Below are positions 24,240 to 35,639 of a stretch of DNA of 64,000 nucleotides, piece after piece. The notes under the pieces are model-generated. The model was not told the DNA's origin. It did no database searches and was given only the letters and a program-made list of their open reading frames with translations. The DNA is taken from the NCBI RefSeq assembly GCF_023065955.2, contig NW_026622841.1, positions 21,635,501 through 21,699,500 on the forward strand. The letters are read 5' to 3'. The DNA comes from Ursus arctos (taxonomy: Eukaryota; Chordata; Mammalia; Carnivora; Ursidae). The translations under genes and the position numbers were made by a program. Position 1 is the stretch's first letter. Each line of letters opens with the position of its first letter.

Positions 24240-24712
24240 ATGGCGAGTCAATATATCTTTCAAAGATGGACTTCAATTTGTGTCCACCTTTTAATGGGCT
24301 GATTCCCCTAGTTTTATGGGATGAACCTAAACCACTCACTCTGATGAAAGCACATGAACAAGTAACTTGTAAATTCTAAAAGGAGTTTGGCATTCAAAGG
24401 TGACCAAGGTTTATAGAACGTGCTCTGAAGGGTCCCGTTGAAGCAGTGGAGCTCTCAGCTACAGCCTGTTCTCAGTAGAAAGATTAATTATGAGAAAGTG
24501 TTTTCCCTGTCACTACATTCACTGTGTGAGTTTTCAGCATTGTTTTATTTCTTCCTGAACAACTGTGCTCCTTTCTAACTGAAGATGCCCTACTGGAAAT
24601 CGCATAACTGGGAAAGTGCACACATACACTGGCTTATGCCACACAGGCTTGGCACAGTTCCTCTTTGTCATGTGCATTATGCATTAGAGATGAGAATTCA
24701 TGAAGAGTCTTA
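24240..24712. other. unique sequence, no gene
   Basis: No coding or repeat feature recognised. The 162-codon plus-strand frame 24585-25073 runs into the adjacent L2 relic and is not taken as a gene. Confidence 0.5.
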
Positions 24713-25890
24713 CTCTCATTCTCCACAGACCCCCACATCAAACCCAACGCATACAACCACCTACCATTCACGCATCCAGCACATCCGACCACCTAACATT
24801 CATCACCTACCAGGCTTGCTCACTGTCCCCAGCTATCTCTTCCCACAATCATCAGGCAAGAACCTCAGAGTCACGTTTGACTCCCCTGCCCTCCTTCAAC
24901 CTGACATCTCATGTCCCACTGGTCAAAGTATTTTTTTTTTAATTTTACTTTTAAAGCATACTACAGACACACCTTTTTCTCTCTCTCGGCACTGTTGCTT
25001 TAGTCCAGAAATATATCCCTATTCCTACCCTTTGATTAATTTCCCAACTTTGCTCCATTTTCATTTCTTTTAACTCTGCTATCAGAATTATGTTTCTAAG
25101 AGATGTATTCCTATTACTCTCCTCCCTAAAAACCTCTCAAATCCTTGCTATCTAGGGAATGAAGTTGGGGCTTCTCCAGGGAGCTCAAGAAGCCCTTCAG
25201 ACTCAGCCTGGCCCCAACCCCCCTTTTCAAGTATAACTTGTTTTCCATGTATACAACTGACCCTTGAACAAGGTAGAAGTTAGGGGCACCTACCTTCCAC
25301 GCAGTCAAAAACCCATGTATAAATTTTGACTCCCCTAAAACTTAACTACTAATAGCCTACTGTTGACCAGAAGCCTTACCCAGAATACGGGTTAATTAAC
25401 ACATATTTTGTATGTTAGATGTATTATATACCATATTCTTACAACAAAATAAGCTAGAGAAAAAAAAATATTAAGAAGATCATGGGAAGGGAAAGAACAT
25501 TTATAATACCATACTGTATTTATTTTTTAAAAAATTCACACAAAAGTGGACCTATACAGTTCAAATTCATGTTTTTCAAGGGTCAACTGTATCTTACATA
25601 TACTTTAGGCCTGCGCGGTTCTCACCCTTTCCTCTACTCTAAATATTCTTGCACACCACCTCTCAAATCCTATAAATCCTTCCATGCCCAGTTCAGAAAT
25701 CATTATTCTTCATAGCCCCAATACCCTACTCACTTCTTGACTGGTTGAGCAAAATCTGCTTTTCTTTCTACTCCATAAGCTTCTTAAGAGCAGGAACCAA
25801 GTTTTAATTACTTTTGGATTCCCAAAAGTAATACATGTTGTAGCTATCTATGACAGTTACTGGTAATAAACCAATGCTGTACTGAGTTGG
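24713..25890 (+). repeat. L2 LINE relic interrupted by a mariner-type element
   Basis: Left part: aagaacctcagagtcacgtt..tgactcccctgccctccttc, then aagcccttcagactcagcct..ggccccaaccccccttttc. Right part after 25591: ttgcacaccacctctcaaat, tgagcaaaatctgcttttct, ataagcttcttaagagcagg..aaccaag and an aataaaccaatgctg end. Both halves follow the L2 3' order, so a single L2 was split by a later DNA transposon. Confidence 0.78.
25254..25589 (+). mobile_element. Tc1/mariner (Tigger-like) MITE relic
   Basis: Terminal inverted repeats read caactgacccttgaacaa on the left and tttttcaagggtcaactg on the right, differing at about three positions. TA dinucleotides at 25252-25253 and 25590-25591 are the expected mariner target duplication. 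The interior (aaacttaactactaatagcc, tatgttagatgtattatata) is a familiar mammalian non-autonomous element whose subfamily name I am not sure of. It has no coding capacity. Confidence 0.87.
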
Positions 25891-26258
25891 ACAGAATGAA
25901 ATCAAGATTTGTCACAATGGGGCTCTGTCTGGATGGATGTTATTCTGATGGAATGACAGTATTCTGAAATTAGAGATTTAAAACCACAGCTATTTTGTGT
26001 TTTAGATTAAGCTTAGTTGATCAAAACAGATCAGAAGAGCCTTGTGTTGATATGTGTTTTTTAAATACACAAGCAATAAATTCGAAGAGACCCATGGTAA
26101 ATATGTTTATGTGGAAAGTGTTCACGCCACCAAATAAAGGAAGTTAAAAAAAAAGACTTAGATATTGAAATCTTATTAATATTCTCTTATCACTCTAATA
26201 TCAGATTTTAAGAGTGCTATGTTAGCATCCTAAAAAACAGCAGCTGTTTCCTTGAAAA
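25890..26258. other. unique AT-rich sequence
   Basis: Nothing recognised apart from short A runs near 26146. Confidence 0.55.
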
Positions 26259-26259
26259 T

Positions 26260-26490
26260 TAAAGGGGTGACATTTGAAAGAGCTTCGGCTTCTGGTCCAT
26301 ACATGCCTCAGGGTGAATCCCAGCTTTGTCACTTACCAGCTGTGCGTTTTTGAGAAATTTATTAATCTGCCGGTGCCTCAGTTTCCTCACTGTAAGACAG
26401 AGATAGTAACACGTACGGGACAGGTGAATGACTGGAGTAAACGAGATAATGTGTAAGTGCTTAGTGCAGTGCTAAGGCACTCCAGCGATG
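26260..26490 (+). repeat. MIR SINE relic
   Basis: Near-complete MIR: aatcccagctttgtcactta..ccagctgtgc, gcctcagtttcctcactgta, acgagataatgtgtaagtgc and ttagtgcagtgctaaggcac. One of the better preserved MIRs here. Confidence 0.92.
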
Positions 26491-26934
26491 AGCCTTGAAC
26501 ACAGTTATGAGGACACAGGTGAAAATTAGTCACTCCTTGTGTGAGATAAATGTGCCTGCATTGTGGAAAGGCGTGGGGACATTCAGAAAGCGTAATTAAA
26601 AAAAAACAAAGAGAGAATAGGAGTTGGTGATGATGGCAGGAAGAGACTGAAAAGTATTCACCTATCTACGTCATTTTCTCTTCTCAACAGCAGCAGTTCA
26701 GTCGAGGGCATTTCAAAGGCAGTCTACCACCTCCACTACGTTCAAAGGCTTTAGAGCCACAGTGTTAACTCCCATTGTTCAATGAGACACTCGTCGTCCC
26801 ATAACGTTTTAATACCTCTTTCCAGGCATTAAAAAAAAAAAAAAAGAACATAGTTGGATTGATAACATATCTGACAATTGAAGAGCCAGAGCTTTTGTTA
26901 TGTTGTTTGGTGCTTTATTTCAGCGAAATAAAGA

Positions 26935-26960
26935 TTTTTTTTTTTTTTTTTTTTTTTTTT
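26935..26960. repeat. poly-T, 26 bases
   Basis: Uninterrupted T run after cgaaataaaga. No SINE or LINE body adjoins it, so it is an orphan homopolymer. Its exact length is prone to sequencing error. Confidence 0.9.
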
Positions 26961-27002
26961 AGATTATAATTAATTATCATGGCTTCCTCAGTCTCCCACA
27001 GG

Positions 27003-27077
27003 TTTTTACTCTGCAATAGTTTGGTAACAACTAGTACCAAGTTTATACTCTGCAATAGTTTGGTAACAATAAGGCTA
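27003..27077. repeat. 38-bp tandem duplication, two copies
   Basis: tactctgcaatagtttggta..acaa occurs at 27007-27030 and 27045-27068, exactly 38 bases apart, with gtttt/gttta leading each copy. The 24-bp core is identical. Confidence 0.92.
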
Positions 27078-27506
27078 ATGATGACAATAATAATTTGCAT
27101 CAGTAAACGGCTCAATTAAAAGCACATTTGATTAAATCATCCATTACACTCTGAAAACAGGTGTATAGTTTATTGTTAGGTTTCAATCCTCCATATTAAA
27201 ATATAAATCTTTTCTGAGTCAAGTTCATGGGCCTTCAGCTCTGCCTAAGACCATTTTTTCTACGTATGTACTAAACTTTGAATTTCCCTCCTAATTATAA
27301 TAAACACAGTTTTGTTTTTTCTGCTTAACTTACTATGGAAAAAAAACAAGTTTTTTTTTTTTTCTGCTTTTCTTGCATTAACATTGCTAACCCATTCTCT
27401 GAAGTCTTCACAAAGAAGAGTCAAAGAATAGGTCTGTAGAAATGATTTGAACTAAACACAATTCTATGCACCAACTAGCCATTAAGCAGGACAGCAATGG
27501 ATATTC

Positions 27507-28034
27507 TCAGAGAATTGAGAGAGCTGCTAAATATGCAGGGAGGCAATGCTGGTGGAAACGGAACTGACAGAAAAGGAAGGGGACATGGAGAGAAAAGACA
27601 AAATAGAAATGCAAGTAGATTCTAAACAGTGAGTGATAAGTGCAGTAGCATTCAAATGCCAGGCCAAGAAGAATGAAGACATAAGCAAAGAAGCCAAGGC
27701 TTTCGGGTCCTAGACACATGACCTGGATGAACAAGAACTGGTTTGGTCGAGTGTTTGCTTCTTGGTTCCGTATCAGCTGTGTGAGATAATACTTTGAGTG
27801 CTTTACAAGATGAGAAAAAAATAGCTTATATGTTCTCTTGATTTCCAGAAGGAAGAAAAGGCACTGAACTATGAGAAGATGGAGAAAAACAGAGGAAAGG
27901 TATTGTGATGTAGCCAGATGACTTATGGGAACTAACCGATAAGTACAAATATTGTTCCTTACAAAAGGAATCATGCCTAACAGCAGATGATTTCTTAGAA
28001 CAAGAGTGCATTTCTCTTCAATATCTGCAGCCAC
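27507..28034 (-). other. longest open frame (175 codons), unproven
   Basis: A minus-strand frame begins MAADIEEKCTLVLRNHLLLG and is rich in F, L, H and Y. It shows no domain, no clean signal peptide or membrane pattern, and no similarity I recognise. At this base composition a frame this long is somewhat unusual but possible by chance in 64 kb. I do not call it a gene. Splice sites or transcript data would be needed. Confidence 0.1.
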
Positions 28035-28134
28035 ACAACCTCTGGCTCATCATAAAGCTGGGTCAAAGGGCTCAGACTCAGGTCCTCCACCAAGTAAACC
28101 TAACATTTCCTTTGATACAACTGACTTGAATCTG

Positions 28135-28265
28135 AATCTTTCTTTCTTCTTTCTTTCTGCCTCCCTCCTTCTATCACTTCCTCCCCCCTGCCATCTCTGT
28201 CTCCTTCTACCCCCACCTCCCTCCTTGGCTCCTTCCCTTTCTCTTTCCTTCTTTTTTCTTAAAAA
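28135..28265. repeat. polypyrimidine (TTTC/CCT) tract
   Basis: About 130 bases almost entirely C and T on the plus strand. Such tracts can form triplex (H-DNA). Frames on both strands through it give S/L-rich or R/E-rich artefacts. Confidence 0.88.
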
Positions 28266-28359
28266 ATCATTTTTAAAAGTTCTCAAAAAATGACAGAAAA
28301 TGATGAGGGAGAAACAACCGCGGGTGCAATATAAGACAAAGGATATATTGACCTTAAGG

Positions 28360-28505
28360 GGGCATCAGTAGATCTAAGTTCTCATCTGACAAATTGAGGA
28401 ATTTGTCACAAGGCTGTGTGACCTTAGACAAATCACTTCATCTCTCTGGGCTTTAGTTTCCTCTTCATTACAATGAGAAGGTGATATGAGATCATACTTA
28501 ATTTC
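28360..28505 (+). repeat. MIR SINE relic
   Basis: Core ggctgtgtgaccttagacaa, atcacttcatctctctgggc and tttagtttcctcttcattac fit MIR with modest divergence. Confidence 0.9.
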
Positions 28506-28559
28506 CCTTCTATCTGTAACTACTTAGTGATTGATAGGGTTAAAAACTCATATTTGGGA

Positions 28560-28760
28560 ACTAGATGGTGGTACCAAATTCATTATTAATTTGCTTTATG
28601 ATCTATTTTAGAACCTCAGTTTCCCTATCTATAAAATGTGACTAGAACCAACATCTACATCACAGGATTACTGTCAGGATTAAGTGAAATAAATCATGTC
28701 AAGAATTTAGAATGCTGCCTGATACATAGTTAAGTGCTCAATAAGCCTTAATTATTATTT
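28560..28760 (+). repeat. second MIR SINE relic
   Basis: gaacctcagtttccctatct / ataaaatgtgactagaacca, acaggattactgtcaggatt, and an atagttaagtgctcaataag tail. It lies in the same orientation, about 60 bases after the previous MIR. Confidence 0.88.
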
Positions 28761-28764
28761 TTAA

Positions 28765-29720
28765 CCATAATGGATTTTTTCATTATTATTATGGTCAGAG
28801 GTAGTTCCTCATCTACAAATTCAATTTCTTCAAAAGCAGGTAAATAATGTTATATTCCAAAAGCCATTTGAAAATATACTATAAAAAGCACAAGAACCAA
28901 GCGATTTGCAGATCTCTCACTACTCACCTGTTGGTAACTCAGACCTCTTAAAAGGCTAAATAAAACAGATCAACAAAAATTCCCTTCTCAAAACTATCAG
29001 TGGATGTTAGATGTTATTGGGTCTATTAAGCAGATACTCACCTTGTGGATTTTTTGTTGATGGTTGCTGGTATGGTTATTGATTTGTTTGGAAAGCTATC
29101 GACTTTCCTGTTAGGATTTATTTCTTAGAAAACATAGACGTTCTTGGTATAAATAAAACTGACCGTGTTTCTGTTCATCACTTCAGTCTAAATATGTCCC
29201 TATCCCCATTGGGCCCCTCTACCATGACCTTTATGTTCAAGTTTACAAAAGAGAAAGGAAGATTCTCAAAGATGTCAGCTGGGGCACGGCTTTAGCTCAA
29301 GCTGTCAAGTTGGAGTAAATGATACAGATAAAAAAGAAATCCTGGCAATAAAGCAAGCTTTAGTAAGGAGCATGGCTACTATTGTTTTCTCTGTTCTGTT
29401 CTGCTTGCAAGAGAAATGAATGTGGTTTACATGACTGACTGGGGAACAGAGTTTTGTACCAACACTGTGGGGCATAAGTGCGATAGTCAGGCTGGCATGC
29501 TGCTCATGCAAAGCTGTTTCAAAAGTACATTTTAAACTCAATTCTAATCCTAGATGATCTCTAAGATGAATCTGAGAAATAGGACTTGTTGAGTCCTTCT
29601 GTGTGAGTATGAAGCAGTTAAAGAGAACAACTTCACTGGGATAACAAGTGGGAGATCTTAAGCCCAATGTTTAGGGTAACGTTTGATACCAGGAAACAGG
29701 AAGCCACATGGTGACAGAGG
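28765..29720. other. unique sequence, no gene
   Basis: No repeat or gene recognised. The minus-strand 120-codon frame 29305-29667 has no known motif. Confidence 0.5.
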
Positions 29721-29724
29721 ACAT

Positions 29725-29925
29725 TAACCTTTATTGACTACACTGTATGTGCATAGGCAATAAACATTTATTAAATTCTTCCAAGGACCATGGGGGATAA
29801 GTATTATCTCCCTTTTATGTATGAGGACTTTAGGCTCCATAAGCCAAAAATCACATAATTGCTATCCTGTGGAGCTGCAATTCAAACTCAGTCTACCTAC
29901 CTCTAAGATCTGCTTCTCTTTTTGG
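29725..29925 (-). repeat. MIR SINE relic
   Basis: Reverse MIR: acctttattgactacactgt, attatctcccttttatgtat..gaggactttaggc, aatcacataattgctatcct and agctgcaattcaaactcagt. Confidence 0.8.
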
Positions 29926-29929
29926 GATA

Positions 29930-30770
29930 GCATTTTCAGTGTATAAATGTATGTGCCATGGAGAACAGAACCTGCTAATGATACACGATGTAGTTGAGGT
30001 CAAAAGTCTTTCCATTATAGCACTAAACTTAAAATCACTGCAGACACCAACTGGAACTCTCTGCAATTCAAGCATTAGTTCTGACTTAGGACCAGCATAA
30101 TGCAGGGAAGCATAGATCATCATGGTATTTAGAGCCCTATGACATTCAGACATCCATCTGATGATGACAGAAGCAGCAAAAAGAGAACAGGACCCCCGTT
30201 TAGCCATACCCGTTCATCAGTACCTCATTGATAGGTAACATTAGAAGTGCATGTATTTTGCTAGTATATTATTTTATAACTTAGTTTAGTCGGTTCTTAA
30301 CTTTCTGATATAGGAAACATCTAGACTTAGCAGCACTATCCAAGTGGTGGGAAAAAAATGGAGAAGAAAAGGGGAAGAGGAAATAAGAGATAATGGGAGA
30401 TGCGTGAGAATAAAATAGAAACAAAAAATATGATACGTTGGCAATGATCTTAGGTTTGATGTACAGAAGGTATTTTTCCACCTACGGGTCTAGACTGAAT
30501 CCCATTTAGGTACTCCATGCTAGGCCTTCCAGTTTCCTCACCATCTATTTTCCCATTATGAATTGGCACTTATTACCTAGTAAGGACTGAGCAATTTAGA
30601 AGACAGGGAAACTGAAGGGATCCACGGGGGCCAACCCCGGGGGGGGGGGGGGGGGGAGGGCTGTTTTCTCCTTTTCCATCTTCTATTCTTGCTAGAATCT
30701 GCACTTCACCTCACTTTATACATGCCTTGTAATGCAAATAGCCTAAGTCTTCCTTCTAAGGGACAAAGAG
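29930..30770. other. unique sequence, no gene
   Basis: Minus-strand frames 29893-30207 and 30281-30481 show nothing recognisable. A G run at 30639-30656 is listed separately. Confidence 0.5.
30639..30656 (+). repeat. poly-G, 18 bases
   Basis: Eighteen consecutive G, preceded by ccaacccc and followed by AGGG. Could fold as a G-quadruplex. Exact length is uncertain because polymerases slip on such runs. Confidence 0.85.
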
Positions 30771-30779
30771 ATAAAATAA

Positions 30780-31087
30780 GCTTTGGAATCTTCCAGCACA
30801 ACAGATAACATCTAATGAGTGACTGGCTTGGGTCACCATAAGCTTTCTCTAAGACCACTGACTCCAAACACCATGAGGCCAAGGCTCCTGGCTTTAGGGA
30901 AGGAGTGACTTAGGAAGGACACTTGGACCCTGTCCTTATTCTGACCAGTTCCTGGATACCTAAGAGGACACGTGCACCAGACCACAATCGCCAATAGAAA
31001 CCCCAGACACCTAGCAAAGACGAGACTCATGTTCTTTTCCTTTCCAAGTTTCCCCGACACTCCACCCATATCTTAATATCTCTCTCT

Positions 31088-31127
<40 letters not shown>

Positions 31128-31290
31128 CTTCAATAAACTCTGCTTTCACTTTCTGCAGGCTCACGTTTGATTTCCATCCTACATGAAGCCAAGGACCCTC
31201 TTGGCTAGTCCTGTGGGACTCCCAATCCAGGTCTGAGGACCCAGCCTGCCTGCTTCAGAAAACCCTGTGGCCATTTTTTGAATAGGATCT
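30780..31290 (+). mobile_element. possible solo LTR of an endogenous retrovirus
   Basis: GC-moderate block with LTR-like composition and an AATAAA signal at 31132-31137 in the context cttcaataaactctgctttc. Downstream sequence (tgtgggactcccaatccagg) could be R/U5. A CT/CA microsatellite sits inside it at 31078-31124. I could not fix TG..CA ends or a target duplication, and no internal retroviral genes are present. Tentative; it could be unique sequence. Confidence 0.33.
31078..31124. repeat. (TC)n(CA)n compound microsatellite
   Basis: About seven TC then about sixteen to seventeen CA dinucleotides without interruption. A strong candidate for length polymorphism. Confidence 0.95.
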
Positions 31291-31609
31291 AGGCAGATCC
31301 TACAGCCTTCCTAACAGTTGAAGTGCTGGATTAGAAGCTGCCAAGCTCTGATTTGCCTCTAACACCAATATCACTCTATGTGGCTCAAAGCAGGTTACCC
31401 ATATCTTAATTAGGAAAACACTGAACATTGAGAGAAAAACCATGCCCTACTTCACTTCATATGTATTCTTTAAAAGACGCATTAAACAAACCTAAAATAA
31501 TTCATGGCTTTTCATTTTTGATACTTGCCTCTTCCTATAAACTTCCTACAAACTTGTCCCTTCCCCTGTGAACTTGCCCTTAGGGGAGTAGGGATGGGGA
31601 TTAAGAGTG

Positions 31610-31862
31610 ATGTGAAACAGTATGGTTTAGTGGTTGGGGAGCATTAACTTTAGAGTTAGAAAGATGTCAGTTTAGTCACTGCTGTGTTACCAGTTCTGAG
31701 GTAGAGGTAAATGCCCCAGCTCCAAACTCTCCCCCTCCTCTGCCCCCCTCAGCCCAGATCTTATCACCTTACTTGTAAACTAGTACTGAATAGTACCTAA
31801 CACAAAGGGCTAAGCAATACCACTATCTGATACACAGTGAGTGCTTAATAAATGGTAGTCTT
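31610..31862 (+). repeat. MIR SINE relic
   Basis: Starts acagtatggtttagtggttg, the typical MIR 5' end, and ends atacacagtgagtgcttaat..aaatggtag. The middle is diverged (ttatcaccttacttgtaaac). Confidence 0.85.
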
Positions 31863-31864
31863 TT

Positions 31865-33735
31865 ATATAATACTTAGTAGTGAAGCCAATTTGTCTGGAA
31901 ATGGGCTCCAATGCAACTCAAATCCAATTAGGAAGTTAATAAAATTAGCAAACAAATTTACATACACATAAAAGTTCATCAACATATATAAAGGAGCCCA
32001 GAACAAGTCTACTGAACTCTCACTACCCACCAAGCCACATCTGGACCTTACAGAAAGGGTGAATAAGAAATAAGTCTTGGAGGGGAAAGGGTCTCAGGGG
32101 GAAAAATACTCTTGCCATTCACAGCATTACCAGAGAGTTATTTTTAACACGCAACATATTACTCTTTTCAAAAAGTTATCTCATTTTTAAAGATTAAAAA
32201 AGAAGGTCTTGATTTAAACATGCTCAAGGAATGTGCTTCAGTCCCAAAATACATTTTGCTTTAACTTTCCTGCTGTGATTTTTTTTTTCCTTTCAAAAGC
32301 AGCTTTTACTCATCAATGCTACACACCATCACAGCTGAAGACAGATTTCAGAAGTTTGCTGTGAAAACAATCCATGGCACGTATGTATAAGCAAAAACTA
32401 ATTGTCATAGTCGTCGTCTTCTTCTTTCTTCTTCTTCTTCCTCCTCTTTCTCCTCTTCTTCTTCTTATTATTTTTAATCAGAATTTATTCTCTTATCCCC
32501 CCTGTCTGACAGAAGGATTTTTTTTTCCTAATGGGTAAAGAACATCATGAAGGAATGTGAAGCAGGAGGAGCCCTGAAGAATTCAACTCGGCCATTTCAT
32601 CTGCTGCGTCCACACACTGGGGGTTAAGAGTCTGTGTACCAAATGCATTTTTATGCACATCTGTACAAAATACATATTTTCTAATGGAATAAATGAAGGA
32701 AGGAATCCACGCATCCTAGAAAAGTTATAGGATCAAGATGAACTTTCACTTTTGTGACTCAGCATGTTAAATGAATTCATGTCTCTAGAAGGCTCATCCT
32801 TGGCTCAACTCTGTCTCATCTAACATAGGTTTGCAAATTTAAGGTCCTACTACCACCTGGGCAAGGACTCCAAACAGTGGCTAAGAGAAGCACTAGAAAA
32901 CAGACCAGTCCAATTGGCTGTTGACTTTCCTTATTCTTTTACCTCTTATATCTGCTCACTTCCTTCTATCCTTCTCTACCTTTTTCCTGCATTCTACTTT
33001 ACAGGATATCCACATTGCTCTAGTTATTAATTAGCCCTATTGTTTCTTTCTCTCCTCTGCTTGGCCCCCAGAGGCTCTCCACCATCTTCATGGAGTACTT
33101 GTCTGGATTGTGAGTCTGATAAGAACTTGTATCATCCTGAAATGAATGTGTGCAATCTTATTAGGAAGACTCATTTCAGGTTGTACATCCTTCCTTACTT
33201 CAGGACTATCTACAGCCTTCCCAGCTACCATCTTGCAGATGAAATGTGAAGAAGAGGACAAAGAGAAGTGGTACAGCCACAACTCTAGGCCATGTTCTAG
33301 GCTCAGACATCTGAGCCAATAAAAAAGAGGGGACAGTTTTAATGTGATTTTCAGGGGACCAACTTCCAACAACATGCAAAATATCTCTACATATGAGATT
33401 ATCACAAGGCTTGGAATTATTTCTGCATCTTCTAGAGAAAATATATTAGGATATTGTTCTCTATAATGAGGTCAATTTTTTTCTCAAATTAGCCAGTAAA
33501 TCGTTGAGCAGGACTTTAAGGAAGTGAAATCAAATATTCATTTGTAATTATGTCTGTGTATTTATTCATGCATTCGCTTGTATTTTTGTTTATTCCTTAC
33601 TTCCTTTTAACTTTATAAAGAAAAATTTACACTGAAATAAGAAATGTATTATATATATGTTGATAAAGATTTTCCCTTTTTTTTTTTTCCAATGTTTTCT
33701 GCAATGAAAAATAAATTGCGATAATAAAAATTTGT
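31865..33735. other. unique sequence with a TTC microsatellite
   Basis: No gene. A (TTC/TCC)n stretch lies at 32408-32468. Open frames near 33040-33405 overlap on both strands without domains. Confidence 0.5.
32408..32468. repeat. (TTC)n imperfect microsatellite
   Basis: Pyrimidine-rich TTC units with CCTCCT and TTTCTCC interruptions, about 60 bases. Confidence 0.88.
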
Positions 33736-33744
33736 TAAAAACTT

Positions 33745-33942
33745 GGGGCGCCTGGGTGGCACAACGGTTAAAGCGTCTGCCTTCGGCTCAGGGCGTGATC
33801 CCGGCGTTATGGGATCGAGCCCCACGTCAGGCTCCTCCGCTATGAGCCTGCTTCTTCCTCTCCCACTTCCTCTGCTTGTGTTCCCTCTCTCGCTGGCTGT
33901 CTCTATCTCTGTCAAATAAATAAAAATAAAATCTTTAAAAAA

Positions 33943-33981
<39 letters not shown>

Positions 33982-33984
33982 AAA
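33745..33984 (+). mobile_element. bear-type tRNA-derived SINE with expanded AAAT tail
   Basis: Head ggggcgcctgggtggcacaa, gcgtgatcccggcgttatgg body, ctctcgctggctgtctctat and a tail made of roughly a dozen AAAT units (33918-33982). Flanks taaaaacttg (33736-33745, sharing the first G of the element) and taaaaatttg (33985-33994) suggest the duplication. A 130-codon minus-strand frame across it is a SINE artefact. Confidence 0.96.
33918..33982. repeat. (AAAT)n microsatellite in a SINE tail
   Basis: About 65 bases dominated by AAAT units, seeded by the SINE poly-A tail. Likely polymorphic in length. Confidence 0.92.
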
Positions 33985-33994
33985 TAAAAATTTG

Positions 33995-35185
33995 ACATGG
34001 AGAAGATATTTCAGAATGGTGAAAACACTTGGCCCTATCATGGATGGCAGGGTCTTAAGGGGGATACCACTGAGGCCTTGGGCACTCGGGGTTAGAAAAA
34101 GGGCATGACAAGCAGTTTGGGCCCATCACAGGGGAGGAGGGAAAGAAGCCCCACAAGGTTGAATGAAACTTTTACCACTCTTTTGATCTTCCTTTCCTGT
34201 TTTTGGCAATCACATGAGGCCATCGCATGAGGCCATCAATATGGGGAAATTAATCAAGAACACTTCTCATGCCAGAACCACTTGGTAACTCTTCAAAGTA
34301 CATTCAATAAAGCCCCAAGCACCAACACCAGCTAATTTCCTTTTCTCTGTCATGGTAGGCTCCAAGAAAGTACAGCAGGTGTAATGCTCTGTGCCAAAAG
34401 GACACTGGACCTCAAGAGAAAGGCCAGGGGTTGGGGCAGGGATTACAACAAAGGGACTTTTGGCACCTGGACTCTGGGAACCTTCACTGTGCTCACATTA
34501 GGGAAGAGCCACCCGCCATATTTAGCTATGCACAACTGTCATTAGGAATGTAACCTGACCTACAATCCCTCATTCCTAATGGCAATAAGGGCAGTCACCC
34601 ACCCATTTCCCATTTTGGTTCTATGTCTGGGCATTTCGTGTAATTGACTCCATGGTTCCTTAGAGGAATGTCTGCTTTCTCCCCTTCTCTCTTTTGCAGA
34701 CTATCTGCTTCAGCATTTAAATTGAAAAGCTATGGTGGCTCACGAGAACATGAAATTTACGATACAGAAACAGCACAGTTTCAATAACTATTATGTTTCT
34801 TCCCTCATTTCACATCATAGCACTTATATGAGAGATATCCAATGCACGTAGAGTCACTATTCAACAGAATGAAAATGCAACTTAGTATGTGTAGGCCCTG
34901 AATTCACTGACATCTAGGCTTACAAATCCGTAGCACTGAACAGAAATTGATCTGAATCAGAGTCTTTAATTTCTGATTTACTTTAAATCCTTCCATCACA
35001 TTTATTCTGCCCATACCAGATTCAAACCCTCTCTTTCCTAATCCAAATCCTCTTCAAACCTAATTTTTATCCATTTTGTCTTGGCACTATGAGCCTCACC
35101 TTTCAGGAATCATTGATTTGCAGGTATAACCAAACCAAACTGAAATCTATATGCATAGAATATTAGCCCTAGGTATGGGGGAAAT
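33995..35185. other. unique sequence, no gene
   Basis: A perfect 11-base inverted repeat, cattaggaatg and cattcctaatg, lies near 34532-34577. No other feature recognised. Confidence 0.5.
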
Positions 35186-35189
35186 TGCA

Positions 35190-35402
35190 AATATTGAGTA
35201 CTTACTAAGAACTAGGTGATTTTCATATTACATTTAATCCTTATGATAACCTTAGAAATTAGCCCTTATCAGTCCCACTTTCCAAGTGAGAAAATGGAGA
35301 TTCAGAATGGTAAACTTGTCAAAGGTTATATAAATAGGAAATAGCTAGAGTGGGATTCAAACTTCAAAGTTCATGGCCTTTTCCATTAAGCCACATTGAC
35401 TT
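35190..35402 (-). repeat. MIR SINE relic
   Basis: Reverse MIR: tattgagtacttactaagaa, atccttatgataaccttaga, cccactttccaagtgagaaa..atggagattcagaatgg, aatagctagagtgggattca and attaagccacattgac. Confidence 0.9.
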
Positions 35403-35639
35403 CTCCTTAAGGGTTGTCATTTTAGGCCTTTCCTCCTTCCCAAAAAGCTCTCACTTCTTCACGGAATAAAATTCCTCACATCTTTCCAAATGTGCTCTGA
35501 CCTCTTCAGCTCAAATTAATCTTTATTTCTCCTGAATTCCTACTGAATTACTATCTGACCCAATCATTTCTCATGTCGTATTTCTGGCCTTGTCTGGGTC
35601 ATTGATTTTCATGCGTTCATTTCATCTGATGATATAAAT

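Larger units (their letters stand above)
26490..27500. other. unique sequence with homopolymers and a short tandem repeat
   Basis: A runs near 26600 and 26829-26843, a 26-T run at 26935-26960, and a T run near 27351. No gene. Confidence 0.55.

Noticed and set aside
24585..25073. 162-codon plus-strand frame
   Set aside because: It runs into an L2 relic and is His/Thr/Pro-rich from CA/CC-rich sequence, not from a recognisable protein.
28360..28760. Two similar MIRs as a local duplication
   Set aside because: They share only family resemblance and diverge as expected for independent ancient insertions.
33649..34041. 130-codon minus-strand frame with an R/G-rich centre
   Set aside because: The central peptide is the antisense reading of the SINE; the ends are AT-rich repeat tail and flank.
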